From Polytrichum commune (taxonomy: Eukaryota > Streptophyta > Polytrichopsida > Polytrichales > Polytrichaceae), in the NCBI GenBank assembly GCA_950295325.1, contig OX485803.1:40871554-40935553 (forward strand): a stretch of DNA of 64,000 bases. Reading direction: 5' to 3'. Shown piece by piece: positions 11,091 through 23,300 of this stretch; within the stretch, counting starts at the first letter, position 1, and each line of letters starts with the position of its first letter. The notes below the pieces were generated by a model. It did no database searches and was not told where the DNA came from. It saw only the letters and a program-made list of their open reading frames with translations. A program made the position numbers and the translations under genes.

Positions 11091-13363
11091 ACGACATGTC
11101 TTCGCCGTCAATTCTTACTTAGATTTTGGATGCAGAAAGTGTGCAAAGAAGCTCGCGAAGCACCAGCAGCGGGAGCAGAGTTTGCGTGCTCGATCGCTTC
11201 TAGAGTTTTCTATCTACACCTTACATAACCTAACCCCAGCCAGCTGAAAACGTATAACCCGCTCGCTGGCTAAGCTTTTTGACAACTTGCATGTGGAGTA
11301 AACAACCTCACTTGCGGTTGCTTACAGTTAGTAGGGTGGGTGATGGGACTGAGGGAATCCTATTTTATTGTATCTTGTTTGGCCTGAGTAAATTCTTGGC
11401 CGGAGAGAGTGTCAAAAGTTTGAGTGAGTAGTTCCTTGCTAATTACGTAATGGAAACAAGGTGGGTAGTGTTTTGAGGGGCTGGGTTATATACGACGTCG
11501 TGGTGGCAGTTTCTTATCTGGGAAGTGGGATGAGCAGCTGGGAAGTGGCTCTTTGATTTTGTCGCAAAATAGCTGAAGGTAAGCCTTGGGAGTTACGGAA
11601 GGATGTCTTTCTTTTTGTAGAATTTCTTGCTATGGGACAGGGAAGAATTCTGAAGAATGTACACAAGACTTTTTCGGATGTTGGGAAGTTTCTTGTGAGA
11701 TGATGATCATGACAATATTGTTCTAGCTTGGACTCTTGTTTGTACAATATTGTGTTTGTCAAGCGTCGTGTCACATGTGTATATATATCTATCTATCTAT
11801 GAATCTGCAAGTCGTCAAAGAGCAACTTAAAGATTTCCAAGACGTTGATGATATATTCTCTCCAGATGATATTGTCGTCCAATCCGAGGACAGCTATAAT
11901 TTGTGCTATTGAAGAGTATCATACCGGTTTAGGTACTGCAGCGTCAGGCTTGCATGAGGTCACTGTGGATTCGATTTTGTTTTTACTCGGTCAAAATTGG
12001 AATGAGTCGAATCGTTGAGAATATGGACCTAACAAGCTGCAAGAGCAATTGATGCCTTGAGCTTGTCCAGCTTGTGCCTCGTTGTGTCCACTTGGACCTT
12101 CAATTGTTTCTATGTACCCAGCCTTCAGGAATCAGACCAAGGCTAAGATGAGAAGTACACTTTAGGGACCGTAGCTAGGAAACAGTGATCGCTAGCGCCC
12201 GGTGTTTTGATTCGAGTATTGCAGTGTTATTGATCAGCATTACCAGTATTGGTCCCCGGGGTTTTTTCCTTCTGCACAAGAACTGGTTACTATTTTTGTG
12301 CATTGGAGGTCCTCCTTTGCAGTTTAAGCGTCTTGGTGGAGCTCCCAGTCTTTCAGTTTAGTGTTCGGACATATCCATCGTCGTCACATAGCTCCCGAAA
12401 ATGTCCACTCAGCTGGGGACTCTCTGTAAAGCTTCATTTGAGCTTGATTGGAATCAATCGTCACCGTTTTCAACTTGCCTCAGAAACCCCTGTGGCGAAG
12501 CCATGAAGTTAAGCCACCTTGGAGCTGTTTGCATTCACATGTGTTGTCGGTGTTCTTCAGCAATTAGAACCAGTCGAGGGGTCTACATCTGTGGTTTATC
12601 GTACCACAAGAGTTCATCCTCTCAAATATCTACCAGTTGTTTCGTCTGGAGAGATCAGTGTTTTCAACAATGGTGACTTCGCTGCTGGCTGATTTTATAG
12701 GTTCTCTAGTCTGCTGTGTCTACTAAGTTAACAGTACCTGAAAATTGGGGCTCGATTGTAACGTCTTGATGGATTGACAGTGTCATATTGTTGATTGTCT
12801 ATTCGATCAATAATCCTAAAGGAACTCTTGAACAGTTAGATATCATGAAGATTTAAACTACTGCTTAATCTGTTGCAACTAGTGTGATAGTAATCGGATT
12901 TCCCCCCAAACGTTAAAAGTTGAATTGAACTGGGTCTTGTGAGTTGATGTTTGCAAGGTTAGTGAAGCCATTAAATATGCACACTTATCTTTAACCAAAT
13001 TTGGCATGGAATGTCGTTCTGCATTATACATAGCAGGCGACAAGCAAAACCGAATGTCAGCCGCAGTTTCGATCCTAGATAACTTACTGAAGAAGGTTTT
13101 TCTCTTTCTGCAGAAGGGTGAGGGACAGCTCCGGAAGGTTGAAGGTCCACACTCCTAAGTTATTCAGTGCTCTCTGTGAACTAGCATACTGGTATGACTC
13201 AATTCCGCCTTACACTCTACATGTCAGGAATCCGGTGTTGAAAAGAAGTGGCAGTCTTACGCATAATGAATTATGAAGTCTTGTAGTCAAATTTGTACGG
13301 TTGCCTTGAGATTTTCCCCGAAATTTTTCTTCAGAAATTAGTTGCCTGCTTGTTGTGTCGTCT
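11091..13363 (+). other. Non-coding stretch, possible long leader or lncRNA
   Basis: No frame longer than about 90 codons is present and none resembles a known protein. Position between the TATA box and the DUF716 gene suggests a transcribed leader or a 5' UTR intron. I could not pick convincing splice sites. Confidence 0.35.
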
Positions 13364-13720
13364 GGTGGAATCGAAGTTTCTTGCAAATGCAAATCGCCTA
13401 TAGGTGCGTGGGAATACATCATCTTCTTCGTCTGTCCATAGCGAGGTAGATTCTTGATTTCCAGAAGTTCTTCTCATCACGAGTCCTGCTTGTTGTCATC
13501 CTCTCCGAGAAAGAAAATGCTCACATTCTATCATCTCTTGAGAAATTTGTCTTTGACATCTGTTGCAATCGAAGTATCTTGCAAATAAAAAAACTTATCT
13601 TCTTCGACTGTCTTAGTTCTTCGAGAGCTTCTCCTATTCACGAATTGTTCTTGTCATCGTGTTCGAGAAGAAAACTCTCACTTCAATTTGTGTGTTTCTC
13701 AATTTTGTGTCTCACACAAT
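13364..13720. repeat. Tandem duplication in the 5' leader, ~199-bp unit
   Basis: Copy 1 (from 13364) and copy 2 (from 13563) share in order ATCGAAGT, TTGCAAAT, ATCTTCTTCG, AGTTCTTC, TTGTCATC, GAGAAGAAA-like and CTCAC blocks. The second copy ends only about 40 bases before the ATG of the DUF716 gene, so the gene's immediate leader was duplicated. Confidence 0.7.
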
Positions 13721-13759
13721 TCTATGCATCTGTTGTGAATCATCATCATCATCAAACAG

Positions 13760-14746
13760 ATGGGGACCTTCATCGGCCACATATTGCCAGGAGCAGGATT
13801 CTTCCTGCTCGGGTTATGGCATCTTTACAACACACTCGGCGCCTACGTGCGATCACCATGGCACTTTAAATCACGGACATGGTTCTTCCCGCACGGCATC
13901 AAACCCCTCCGCCACGCCGAGCTCTACTTCATCATGCTCGGCTCCTGCATCTCCATAGCCGCCGAGCTTTTCATTTGCCCCCAAAAGCACCAACCTTGGG
14001 CAGAAGATTGGTCCATACCCCCGGAGCATCTCAACAACTTCGAGCACTCCACCATCTCCATGTTCATGCTCATCTACGCAACCACAGCATTGATGATCGA
14101 CATCTTCCAAATCCAAGTTCCCCGAGGCTGGATCCCCGCTATGGCCGCCATAGCCCTCAGCCAGGAATTTCTCCTCTTCCACTTCCACTCCGCCGACCAC
14201 ATGGGGTTAGAAGGCCACTACCACTGGCTCCTCCAATTGCCCATTGCAGTTGGAATTCTCGCCCTGCTCGTGGAGATTGTAATTGCACAACACCTCCCGG
14301 TTGTGGTTACCCTCCGGAGCATGTCAATTCTGCTGCAAGGGACATGGTTTATTCAAATGGGAATCACTCTCTGGACGCCATCGTTGCTCCCTAAAGGCTG
14401 CTCCATGACTCATGACATGGATGAGAAGACGGTGAGATGTGTGACCGAGAAAGCATTGATGCAGGCAAAAGCATTGGCGAATTTGCAATTCAGCTGGCAC
14501 ATTGCAGGGATTGTGGTGTTCACTGCAGTATTGTTCGCCACGCTCTCTACCGTGATTCCAAAGCAGCAAGCCAAGTACCTGCACCTCGACGGCAGTGAGG
14601 AGGATAATTTTGAAGGCGAAGATTCTCCTGGAGCAGTGTTCAAAATTGGGGAGGAGGATGTGGAGCATGGGGGAGGATCTCCTAGCGGCGGATCTCAAGG
14701 CTCCGTGGAATTGCAAGTCTTCGATGGGATTGACCTTGAGCGATAA
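13760..14746 (+). CDS. DUF716/TMEM45-family multi-span membrane protein
   Basis: Intronless, 328 residues, close to the usual family length. The start MGTFIGHILPG is the family's typical N-terminus. Seven hydrophobic segments can be drawn, at about residues 5-25, 54-73, 98-117, 123-142, 156-178, 181-205 and 245-267. Diagnostic features are NNFEHSTISM (92-101) and a histidine-rich stretch at 141-155 beginning HFHSADH. The last ~60 residues are acidic and glycine/serine-rich, probably a cytosolic tail. Members are membrane proteins of unsettled biochemical role; some are reported as induced by pathogens or stress. A TATA box lies 2.7 kb upstream, and a broken copy of the gene's 3' end lies downstream, so the locus was once a tandem pair or array. 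The family call is firm; the function is unknown. Confidence 0.92.
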   Translation: MGTFIGHILPGAGFFLLGLWHLYNTLGAYVRSPWHFKSRTWFFPHGIKPLRHAELYFIMLGSCISIAAELFICPQKHQPWAEDWSIPPEHLNNFEHSTISMFMLIYATTALMIDIFQIQVPRGWIPAMAAIALSQEFLLFHFHSADHMGLEGHYHWLLQLPIAVGILALLVEIVIAQHLPVVVTLRSMSILLQGTWFIQMGITLWTPSLLPKGCSMTHDMDEKTVRCVTEKALMQAKALANLQFSWHIAGIVVFTAVLFATLSTVIPKQQAKYLHLDGSEEDNFEGEDSPGAVFKIGEEDVEHGGGSPSGGSQGSVELQVFDGIDLER

Positions 14747-14799
14747 GCAGGCAGATTGTTCACCCCACTTCTACCAGTATACCTGATCGACTCCAATTT

Positions 14800-15740
14800 T
14801 CTTAATGTATTATAACTTCAGTCGATTGTGAATTACCATAGCCGGCGCTTGCCATGGTGAGCTCAGCTCTCGGGAATGCTCTTTTGTCATGTCATACATT
14901 CCTCCCGAACGTTAGTACACTTCTCGGCACTTGCTGTCGCCATTTTAAACAGATCAATTTTTTTTCCCTGATGTCAATTTCTGTCGCCGTCGAAGCTCCT
15001 CCGTCTCCTTGTGCTAGGTAGGCTACATTGTTGTTGTGCTGTCGTTACCTCATCTGCCTGTCTCTACAAATGTTTTAGAAGAATTCGTATACACAATCAT
15101 CCTGAACCTGGAAAGTTGCACCAACCTCATCAATTCTCTTAGTGTATTACAACCTCACTCGATTGTGAATTACCATAGCCGGCTCATGCCACTGTAAGCT
15201 CAGGTCCCGGAAATCATCTTTTATCGTATCTTACATTCCTCCCAATGATTTGAACACTTCTGGTCACTTGCTGTCCGGGATTTTGTTGTTGTGCGATCCT
15301 TGCCTACTCTGCCTGTTTTTATAAGGTTATAGAAGAATTCATAGACACAATCATCCTGAACATGAAAAATTGCATCAACCTCAAGTAGCCAACGATCTTC
15401 TTAGTGTATTTATAACCTCAGTCGATTGTGGAATTACCATTGCCGGCGCTTGCCTTTATAAGCTCTGCTCAGAAACCTTCTTTTGTCATATCATACAGTC
15501 TTACCGAACATTATGACACTTCTCGGCACTCTCTTTCGACATTTTAAACGGATCAACAGATTTTCCGGATGTCATTTCCTGTCGCCGTCGAATATCTTCT
15601 GTCTCGAGCTCTTTCTGGTAGGTAGGCTATATTGTTGTAGTGTGATCGTTGCGTAATCTGCCTGCTTTCACAAATCTAACGAAGAATTCGTAGACACAAT
15701 CATCCTAAGCCTGGAATTTTGCATCAACCTCAGGTGGCCA
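14800..15740. repeat. Tandem repeat, ~330-bp unit, three copies
   Basis: Units start near 14800, 15133 and 15400. Each carries CGATTGTGAATTACCAT, TAGCCGGC-like, CATACA/CATTCCTCC, CACTTCTCGGCAC, GTCGCCGTCGAA, GGTAGGCTA and GACACAATCATCCT in the same order; the middle copy lacks about 70 bp. The unit equals the sequence just 3' of the DUF716 stop codon, so it is an amplified 3' UTR/downstream region. A fourth partial copy lies at about 15985-16075. Confidence 0.85.
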
Positions 15741-15744
15741 ACAG

Positions 15745-16005
15745 CTCAATGGTTCTCTACCTTCACTAGAATGATCGGCTGCAACTGCATCATCCATGAC
15801 AAGAGAATGTAACCATGGCATCCAGTGATGGTCATCGTTGATTTTGAGCAGCATCTCGAAGGTGAAGGTGCTGGAGTCTTCACAATTAAAGGAGAAAGGA
15901 TACGATCTCCCCGTGGAATTGGAAGAAGTGTTTGATAAAATAGGCCGGTAGATTCTTCACCCACTTGTACCAACAATTTTCTTGATAAATCTCAGTGTAT
16001 CATAC
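15745..16005 (+). pseudogene. Remnant of the 3' end of a second DUF716 gene
   Basis: Within 15835-16005 the order GAAGGTGAAG, CTGGAGTCTTCA, CCGTGGAATTG, GTAGATTCTTCACCC and ATTTTCTTGATAAAT parallels the acidic-tail codons, stop region and early 3' UTR of the intact gene (14612-14812). The frame is broken and the membrane domain is missing. It lies right after the 330-bp repeats, as expected for the decayed last member of a tandem gene array. Confidence 0.65.
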
Positions 16006-16075
16006 CCTCCTTGCTCCGTCAATTATGTTTTGTCACAGCCAGCCAGCGCTTGCCAATGTGAGATCAGTTTGAAGA

Positions 16076-17413
16076 TTCAAACACATCAGCTTGTCACAAA
16101 TTTCAGAACAATCTTCTGGATCATACATGACATTCTATGAATGAGGTGGGTCTGTTTGAATGTGTGGTCCACTTTAACAAACATCTGGTGGAGGGCATTA
16201 TGATCTCTTCCCAGATCTTGGAACTTATGAATATGGACTTGTGTTTGGTAGCATAGTGATCTCCAAATGCCTACAAAATAACATGCCAAAAGTCGAGGGT
16301 TGCAAGAACATGCACATGCATTAGTTGAGCATAATATTTCACAACTTTTTTTTTTGTCAATTGGAGAATCTATATACAATGGAAAGTGTAGTGGTGGTGG
16401 TGAGGCTGTTCTGCACCATTCCGGAAAGGTGTGGGAGTGATGTGTCATATGTATGGGGTAAAGGGCTGGAACAACATGGACCCATGCTAGTTATCTACAA
16501 TTGGAGATCAATCATTTGTAAGATATGCCGCAAACCATTAGTCCCATACTAGTTTAATGGAGCACTTTGATTGTGGTACAATTATTTGAAGGAAAGATCA
16601 GAAGCTCAAACTAGGTTAATAAAGATTAGGGGGGATACAATTCCCAGGGTGGCACGCAACTCTCCTAGGCTTAAATCACTTCATATCCTTCCAATGTATT
16701 GATGATGTGGCATTTCACAAAGACGAGCAACATGCTTGGAAAAGAGGGCATTGACAACAATCCCTTAATACTATTTTGTGTTGATCGACTGTGTGAGAAT
16801 TCATATTCTCCATGAATCAATCACTCAATAATTGGAAGAGTGAAGAAAGATGAAAGTTTTATATTTCAGATTCCTAGTGCAGTTTGAAAACAACTTGAAA
16901 GAGGTAGCTTTGTCACTTACTTTAAGTTGTGTGGGCCTTGTGTGGTTACATAACATCACTCAACAAACAGAAGAGTTCAACTTTCTATTTTTAACATCCC
17001 ATACGTACACACCTCCACCGTCTGCCCTTCATGGGAAGAAATTGACGTCAAATAGTGTCGGTATGATTAGTGAATAGCACCCGTATGAATATTTTTGCAA
17101 TGATTAGTGCCATGAATATGACTCCACCCAAATTTCCAAGTGTCGACCTGTGTGTATGAACAATAACTGAATTTGACCACATTGTTTGAGGGGTCCACAT
17201 AATAAAATTGCTTTATTTCAAGGTCCAATGAATTGACCCATATGGGTGAGTAATGTTAATTCTCAATCGGACCATTAATATAAATTGAACCAAATACATA
17301 GAATTCTTTAAAGAGCTTTATGTTCGATAAGGCCCTCGGGGTGGGGCATTCCCAAAGCCATCTGGTTCATATATTGTATCGTCATCCAAGGGCCAGTCAA
17401 ATCAGTTCATTAA
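16076..17413. other. Intergenic, nothing recognised
   Basis: AT-rich spacer between the DUF716 remnant and LHCB4. Frames up to 120 codons exist on both strands but lack family signatures or usable splice sites. Confidence 0.6.
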
Positions 17414-17627
17414 GTTATCTGGTAGCCAATGAGAACGCCCCATTCCACCCCCACTCTCGCACTTGGGCGTCTCGGAGGTTCGTCCCCAATCCTGCCCAGC
17501 CAACCAAGCGGCAGCATGGGCTCTGCGCTCCCAGCCGTCCGATCTCAATCCAGAAGGGGATCGACGGCCCAGCGAGGCCGATGCGTTGAGGTGGCCAATG
17601 AGCGGAAGGAGGGCCCCTCGTATTATC
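17414..17627 (+). promoter_or_regulatory. LHCB4 promoter with CCAAT and GATA (I-box) motifs
   Basis: Two CCAATGAG boxes (17426 and 17595) are each accompanied by TTATC, the complement of a GATAA I-box (17414 and 17623). The second pair is about 25 bp apart and lies some 170-190 bp before the start codon. Paired CCAAT and GATA elements are a known feature of light-regulated Lhc promoters. I see no clear TATA box, and the exact start site is inferred only. Confidence 0.5.
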
Positions 17628-17788
17628 CTTCCCTTGGCCATCCCTGTCGTTGCCACTCCGAGCTCGCATCCGCCATAGCCACAGCGCCGACTCATTTCAA
17701 AGGGGGATCGCTACAGCGTCAGCTAGCGTCGCAGAGTCGCGAGTGAGTGAAGTTGGCAATTGCACCTGCTGCTGACCCCATTGGTGCA

Positions 17789-19178
17789 ATGGCGCAGACG
17801 ATGGCAGCCTCGAGCCTTAGGTCGTCGTTCGTTGTGAAGGAGCTGGGATCCTTGGAGGTCTCCGGCAGCCGTGTGGCCGGAGGAGCGCAAAACGGGGGCC
17901 GCGTCGTCGCCCGGTTCTCGCTCCCAGGGACAAAGAAGGTGGAGAAGGCTGTGAAGCAAGTGCAGTCCAAGGGTTCCAAGGCCGTCAGGCAAGTGCAATC
18001 CAAGGCTCCCAGGAGGTCGTCCGGAGGTGACTCCGGAAGGCCGTTGTGGTTCCCAGGCGCCAAGGCCCCCGAGTGGCTGGATGGCTCCTTGGTGGGAGAC
18101 TACGGCTTCGACCCCCTGTCGCTGGGAAAGAGCCCCGAGTACTTGCAGATCGAGCTGGACTCGTTGAACCAGAATTTGGCGAAGAACGAGGCGGGGCAGG
18201 TGATTGGCACCCGCGTGAGCAAGAAGGCCGACATCAACCCCACGCCCTTCCAGCCCTACAGCGAGGTGTTCGGACTCCAGAGATTCAGGGAGTGCGAGCT
18301 CATCCACGGCCGCTGGGCCATGCTCGCCATCTTGGGAGCTCTGTCTGTTGAGGCCCTCACCGGAGTCACATGGCAGGATGCTGGAAAGGTGAGAAATTAT
18401 TTCTGCACGCACTCTTTCTTCTCCACCTGGCATAGAGTCATACATGCAGTATCTGTGTCGGCACCAGATACGAATCATTTCACGCATGGAAATTTGCTGT
18501 GGAGTGTGCTCACATTGTCATCGGTGGCATCCTCCGTCCATTGTGGGACTAGATATTGACTACATCGGATCCAAAACGAATTGCATAGCTGTTCGTTAGG
18601 ATTTCTCTTGGCCCTATCTCTATGCCATTCGAATTATGTCGGAAGTTCCACACGGGTTGGGAAACAGGCCACCACATGCAGTGTGTCGATGCTGAGGTTG
18701 GCTTTAGTCGTTGAGGAGTTGCCTCTCGGTTTTTGTCGACAGTTCTGTGTGGATGGTAACAGGAGACCGGCAAATTGAGAGGAGAGTAATTGAATCCCCC
18801 AATTGCTTGCATGTGCAGATTGAGCTCGTTGACGGCTCATCCTACTTCGGTCTCCCCCTGCCTTTCAACATTTCCACGCTTGTGTGGATTGAGGTTCTCC
18901 TTGTGGGTTCCATCGAGTTCTACAGGAACGCAGAGTTGGACCCCGAGAGGCGTCTGTACCCCGGAGGCAAGTACTTCGACCCATTGAACCTCGCCGCCGA
19001 CCCCGAGAAGAAGGAGGTCCTCAAATTAGCCGAGATCAAGCACGCCAGGTTGGCCATGGTTGCCGCCTTGGGCTTTGCTGTGCAAGCTGCCGCCACCGGA
19101 AAGGGTCCCTTGGACAACTGGGCCACCCACTTGAGCGACCCCCTGCACACGACCATCTTCGACACCTTCTCCAAGTGA
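17789..19178 (+). CDS. LHCB4: Chlorophyll a/b-binding protein CP29 (LHCB4)
   Basis: Minor photosystem II antenna protein of the thylakoid membrane. Exons 17789-18388 and 18819-19178 (GT...AG intron, phase 0) give 319 residues. I chose the ATG at 17789 ([10 protein letters not shown]) over an in-frame ATG at 17747 because it opens a typical serine-rich chloroplast transit peptide. CP29 hallmarks are [18 protein letters not shown], the long [13 protein letters not shown] loop found only in Lhcb4, and ending [12 protein letters not shown]. Chlorophyll ligands are visible: helix B E170/H173/R175 (ECELIHGRW), helix C E225/E233, helix A E272/H275/R277 (EIKHARLAM). Residues ~52-73 hold a tandem repeat (KAVKQVQSK / KAVRQVQSK) in the extended stromal N-terminus, where CP29 is known to be phosphorylated. 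CCAAT and GATA motifs upstream suggest light control. Confidence 0.97.
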
Positions 19179-20372
19179 TTCCTCCAAGTGTCGCCTGCTC
19201 GTCTGCTCTTAGGACTCGTAAACAACAATTCTGTACACTTTCGCTGCAATACATAGCTCATCCATTTGTTGTCTTCCTCATGTGGATTGATATTGCATGC
19301 GTTCGTAATTGTAAAATGCTATGCGGCACCCGCTGTACCTGAGAACTCTCTATCACAGAAACTGCAATGAAATCTTGTATATTCGACACTTTGGATCTGC
19401 TACTCTGCAAACGTCCAGTTGTTGCATTGGAATCTCTTGTCTACCTTGTTGTGAAATACAATCCAATATGAAAGTCTAGAGTACTTCATTTGCTTCAAAG
19501 CCCTCAAATTTCGAGATTGAAATTTACCGTGATCACAATTCTAGATGGGTTCATCGGTTCGAGGCTGGTACAGCGTTGCCATCAACTGGTGGAATCTGTA
19601 GGTTCTACGATGAAATCAGTTGGTAATAACCTTTCTCAGTGATGTGTTTATGGTCACCATAATTTACCATATTCTACGTTCAGGAATAGAATTGTGGAAT
19701 TGCTCATGGTTCTCATGATTCTCTGACAGAAGCCGTCAGGAGGAGGTTCTGGGCTTCATCAAAATACAAATAAGTGATATGATGAAACATTTTAAGATGT
19801 GAAAGTGCACAACTTCAAATGCGAGTGCATTGCAATGTGAACAAATTGAGTTGTGTCGAGGAGCTTAGAAAATTGATTTCCTACATTCTAATGCTCCACT
19901 CCACTCCGAAATTCAATCATTTGATAAGTAGATTATTACACCTTAACGAAAAAGAACATTTATGAAGGAAACATGCCAATTGTGTAATGTTTAGAAGTCT
20001 TTGTATAATCTACTTTCTCACTCTCCGAACCATTTTACGACACTTTCATTTATGTTGTTGCCTTAGACCTTGGTGAAGCATGCCTTTAATGAATTTCTAC
20101 ATATAATACGAAATGTTGTATCTACAGATCAGATAACAAGCCAATCCTTGACACCAAGCACCATGATATTAACAGTTTTAATAGAATAAGTACATCATTG
20201 AGCCTCTGGCTTATGTTTCTCTCTACAACTCTCAAGCTGCCCTGATTACTTAGAATGGGCCAATTTCTGGATAATGTGTGAAGCAAAGCTCAACTGAGCA
20301 CTTCACTGGAAAGAAGATAAGCATGTGAATAAAATGCTTAACAAAGTACTGAAGTGGGTGGAATGTTTCTCA
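19179..20372. other. Convergent spacer between LHCB4 and AsnRS
   Basis: It must hold both 3' UTRs. No coding frame or clear repeat was found. Confidence 0.6.
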
Positions 20373-23300
20373 TCAAAAATCAGCTGAATTAGGAGTTCTT
20401 GGAAAAGGTATAACATCCCGGATGTTTTCAATTCCTGTAGCAAATTGCACGAGTCTCTCAAACCCTAATCCAAACCCTGCGTGAGGAACTGCATACAATA
20501 AATCCACAGTTAGTAGAAAACTCCAGAAGGAACATTTCACAAAACTATCTACTGGTCAAAAAAAAAATCGGATGAAATGAGAGTCAGTAGAGAACATATT
20601 CCAAGTATTATTGACAACCTGATTAATGGAGTCTACCATAATGTGATGAATGTTATTAATGCCCCCTTCCCACCTGGCTCTAGCTAATACTAGGTGGGGG
20701 TACCCTCAAACCCAGAGGCCACCTTGGAGGTTAACTTGTCCACACTGCACTCAGGGTCGGAGGAACTTTTCGTGTTAGACCTACTAATTCGGTGATAATA
20801 CTTTACCTTGGTTCCCCACCTGGTCTGAGTTTTAAAGCTGCTCTTAAAAAGTCATTTTTGTAAATATGACAATTGGCCCCAAGATAGCTAAAACCTGCTG
20901 CAACCAATCCGGGGCCACTTAAGTACCCAAAAAGTGCCGAATTTATAATAACAGTAACCGGGTTCGGTGGCTGAGGAGGTGGTAAACCAATTTTAAGATG
21001 GCCAGGTCATCCTTCCACATAGGCTCGGCACTAGATAGAGACGGTAGTGTGAACACTACCTAGCTAACACCAAGTTCTAATCTAAAACCACTTCGTGCTA
21101 AAGTCAGGTGGGAAGGAGACATAAGGGTGGTTATTTGATTTGATGTTTGTTTCGACAATCTCTTGCAAAAAGACAGGCTCTTTGTCTTGGGATGCCAACC
21201 ATTTCAGGTCATTTACAGTTGATGGCCAAGTAATTTAAGAAATTAAAATTACCTGAACCGTAGCGTCGAAGGTCAAGATACCACCAATAACTCTCTTTGT
21301 TGAGTCCAAGCTCTTCAATGCGTCTCTCTAAAACATCTAGTCGCTCCTCACGTTGACTTCCACCTATCAGCTCTCCCACCTACACTAAGCCAGTCAGTAG
21401 TGCCAAACGATTTTTAAATGTGTCACAATGTATTCCTGGATCCTTGTTTGCTGCCTTTAAAGCAACTCAGCATGAAAGCAGATAAATTGATAAACTAAAA
21501 ACAAGGTATGTAACCTGAAGAAGTTAAGCAGAGTCATAGTGAAGTACGACTTACCCTGGGCACAAGTAGGTCCATAGCTGCAACCGTTTTTCCATCTTCA
21601 TTTTCTCTCATATAAAATGCCTTGATCTCCTACTCCATGAGCGCCAATATAAGTTGCATAAAATATCAAGAAACTCATGGGGTGACATTGTAGGACATAT
21701 TACACATACTTCTTAGTACAGCTAAACAGCACAATTCTATTGGGGGACCCAAATATATATATATATAAAGGCCACCAACTGTTTACCTTCCTGAAAGACT
21801 CACCTTTGGATAGTCAGTAACAATAACTGGGTTGCCACTGAAAGCCTCCTCTGTGAGATAGCGCTCATGCTCACTCTGCAAGTCACACCCCCATTTCACC
21901 TGCAGGTCCCTCCCACCAAGACCTCAGCACCCTGACGTCATAGTAACTTGAAGACATTCATGCTGTAGCTAAATATAAAATTTCCCAGTCTTGTAACTGG
22001 ATATGAAATCAAGTTGCTTCAAACTACTCCAATCTGACGAATCCTCCAGCTATCATTATAGTGTTCAACGTTACCTTGTCATGTCTGTCTATTTTCAGAA
22101 TGCAAAAAGGATGTAAATGAAGGGTGGCAGTGGGGAGTACTAACTGGAAACTCGAATTTTTTCTTTGCTTTTTGCAGGAGAGCTACTGCATCAGTGTATG
22201 TCACATGCACAAAATCCTTTTCCACTACATTCTGAGGACACAACAATTCCAAAAACGCACACATATTAGATACTCCTAAGAAGCGCCCACAACTTGTTCT
22301 GTCAAAGTTGAGGTCCAAATTAGAATACCTTCAAGTACACCTACACACTCATATAATGGTTCAAGTGACACTTTATGGGACATACAGTGAGGCGGGTGAT
22401 GATGCCCTTCTCCACCCATTGGTTGAAGAACTCCATATCCTCCTTGCAGTTCTCAAGGATGTATCTTACCTGCAGATCAATCAACCGACTCCTCAAAACC
22501 TCACTAGAAATCACATGGCCATATTCTTCATGTACATATTCTCCAATACCAACTAGTGCTGCAACTTGTGTGTAGCGATATGCATTTGCACGACAACATA
22601 AACATCGAACTATCTTGGATAAAGTGGGTATCTAAGAGTTGTAATTCCATTCCATTGTGCACAAGATTGTTTTGAATTCATCACACAAAGCCTTGGCATT
22701 GATTCACGTACAACATACTGGAGATAAGCAGTAGCACATGCCATATCATCTTTCAGATCTGCAAATGCAAGTTCCGGTTCTATCATCTGCGAGCAGAGAG
22801 TGTCAGTATCACCAGTGTGTTGCCTGCATAGCTTCAAGTAAAATAGGGGAATCTTAATTGATCAGATCAACTTAGTGCTCAAAGTGATCAAAGCTTAAAT
22901 CATTATATTCAGAAGGAGGAGGTAATATAAGAATCATGAGAGTCATCAAGTGTTAAAATGTCATCTGTACCCAGAATTCTGCAAGATGTCGGGTAGTATT
23001 TGAATTTTCTGCTCGGAATGTGGGTCCAAACGTATAGACCTGCCAAAGAACAATTTTAAATAAGCATGTCAAGCAGGAGTTAAGAAGAAGTTACCAACAA
23101 AGCGTTCATAGAAATGAATAGTAAAGGAATGTGATTACATCACACAAGGCCGTGGCATAAATCTCTGCATTGAGCTGCCCTGAGACTGTAAGAAATGCAG
23201 GCCTTCCAAAGAAATCCTGCAAGATAAGGGCAGCACAGATAGTATCCCATGTAAAATGCCGTAGTAATCTGATGAATAAAAACAAGAGTTATAAACGTGT

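Noticed and set aside
13879-14394. 171-codon plus-strand frame
   Set aside because: It is an out-of-frame shadow of the DUF716 gene.
17402-17746. Overlapping frames of 70-105 codons on both strands
   Set aside because: They lie in the GC-rich LHCB4 promoter and 5' UTR; composition alone explains them.
17723-18487. 254-codon minus-strand frame across LHCB4 exon 1
   Set aside because: It is the antisense shadow of a GC-rich coding exon.
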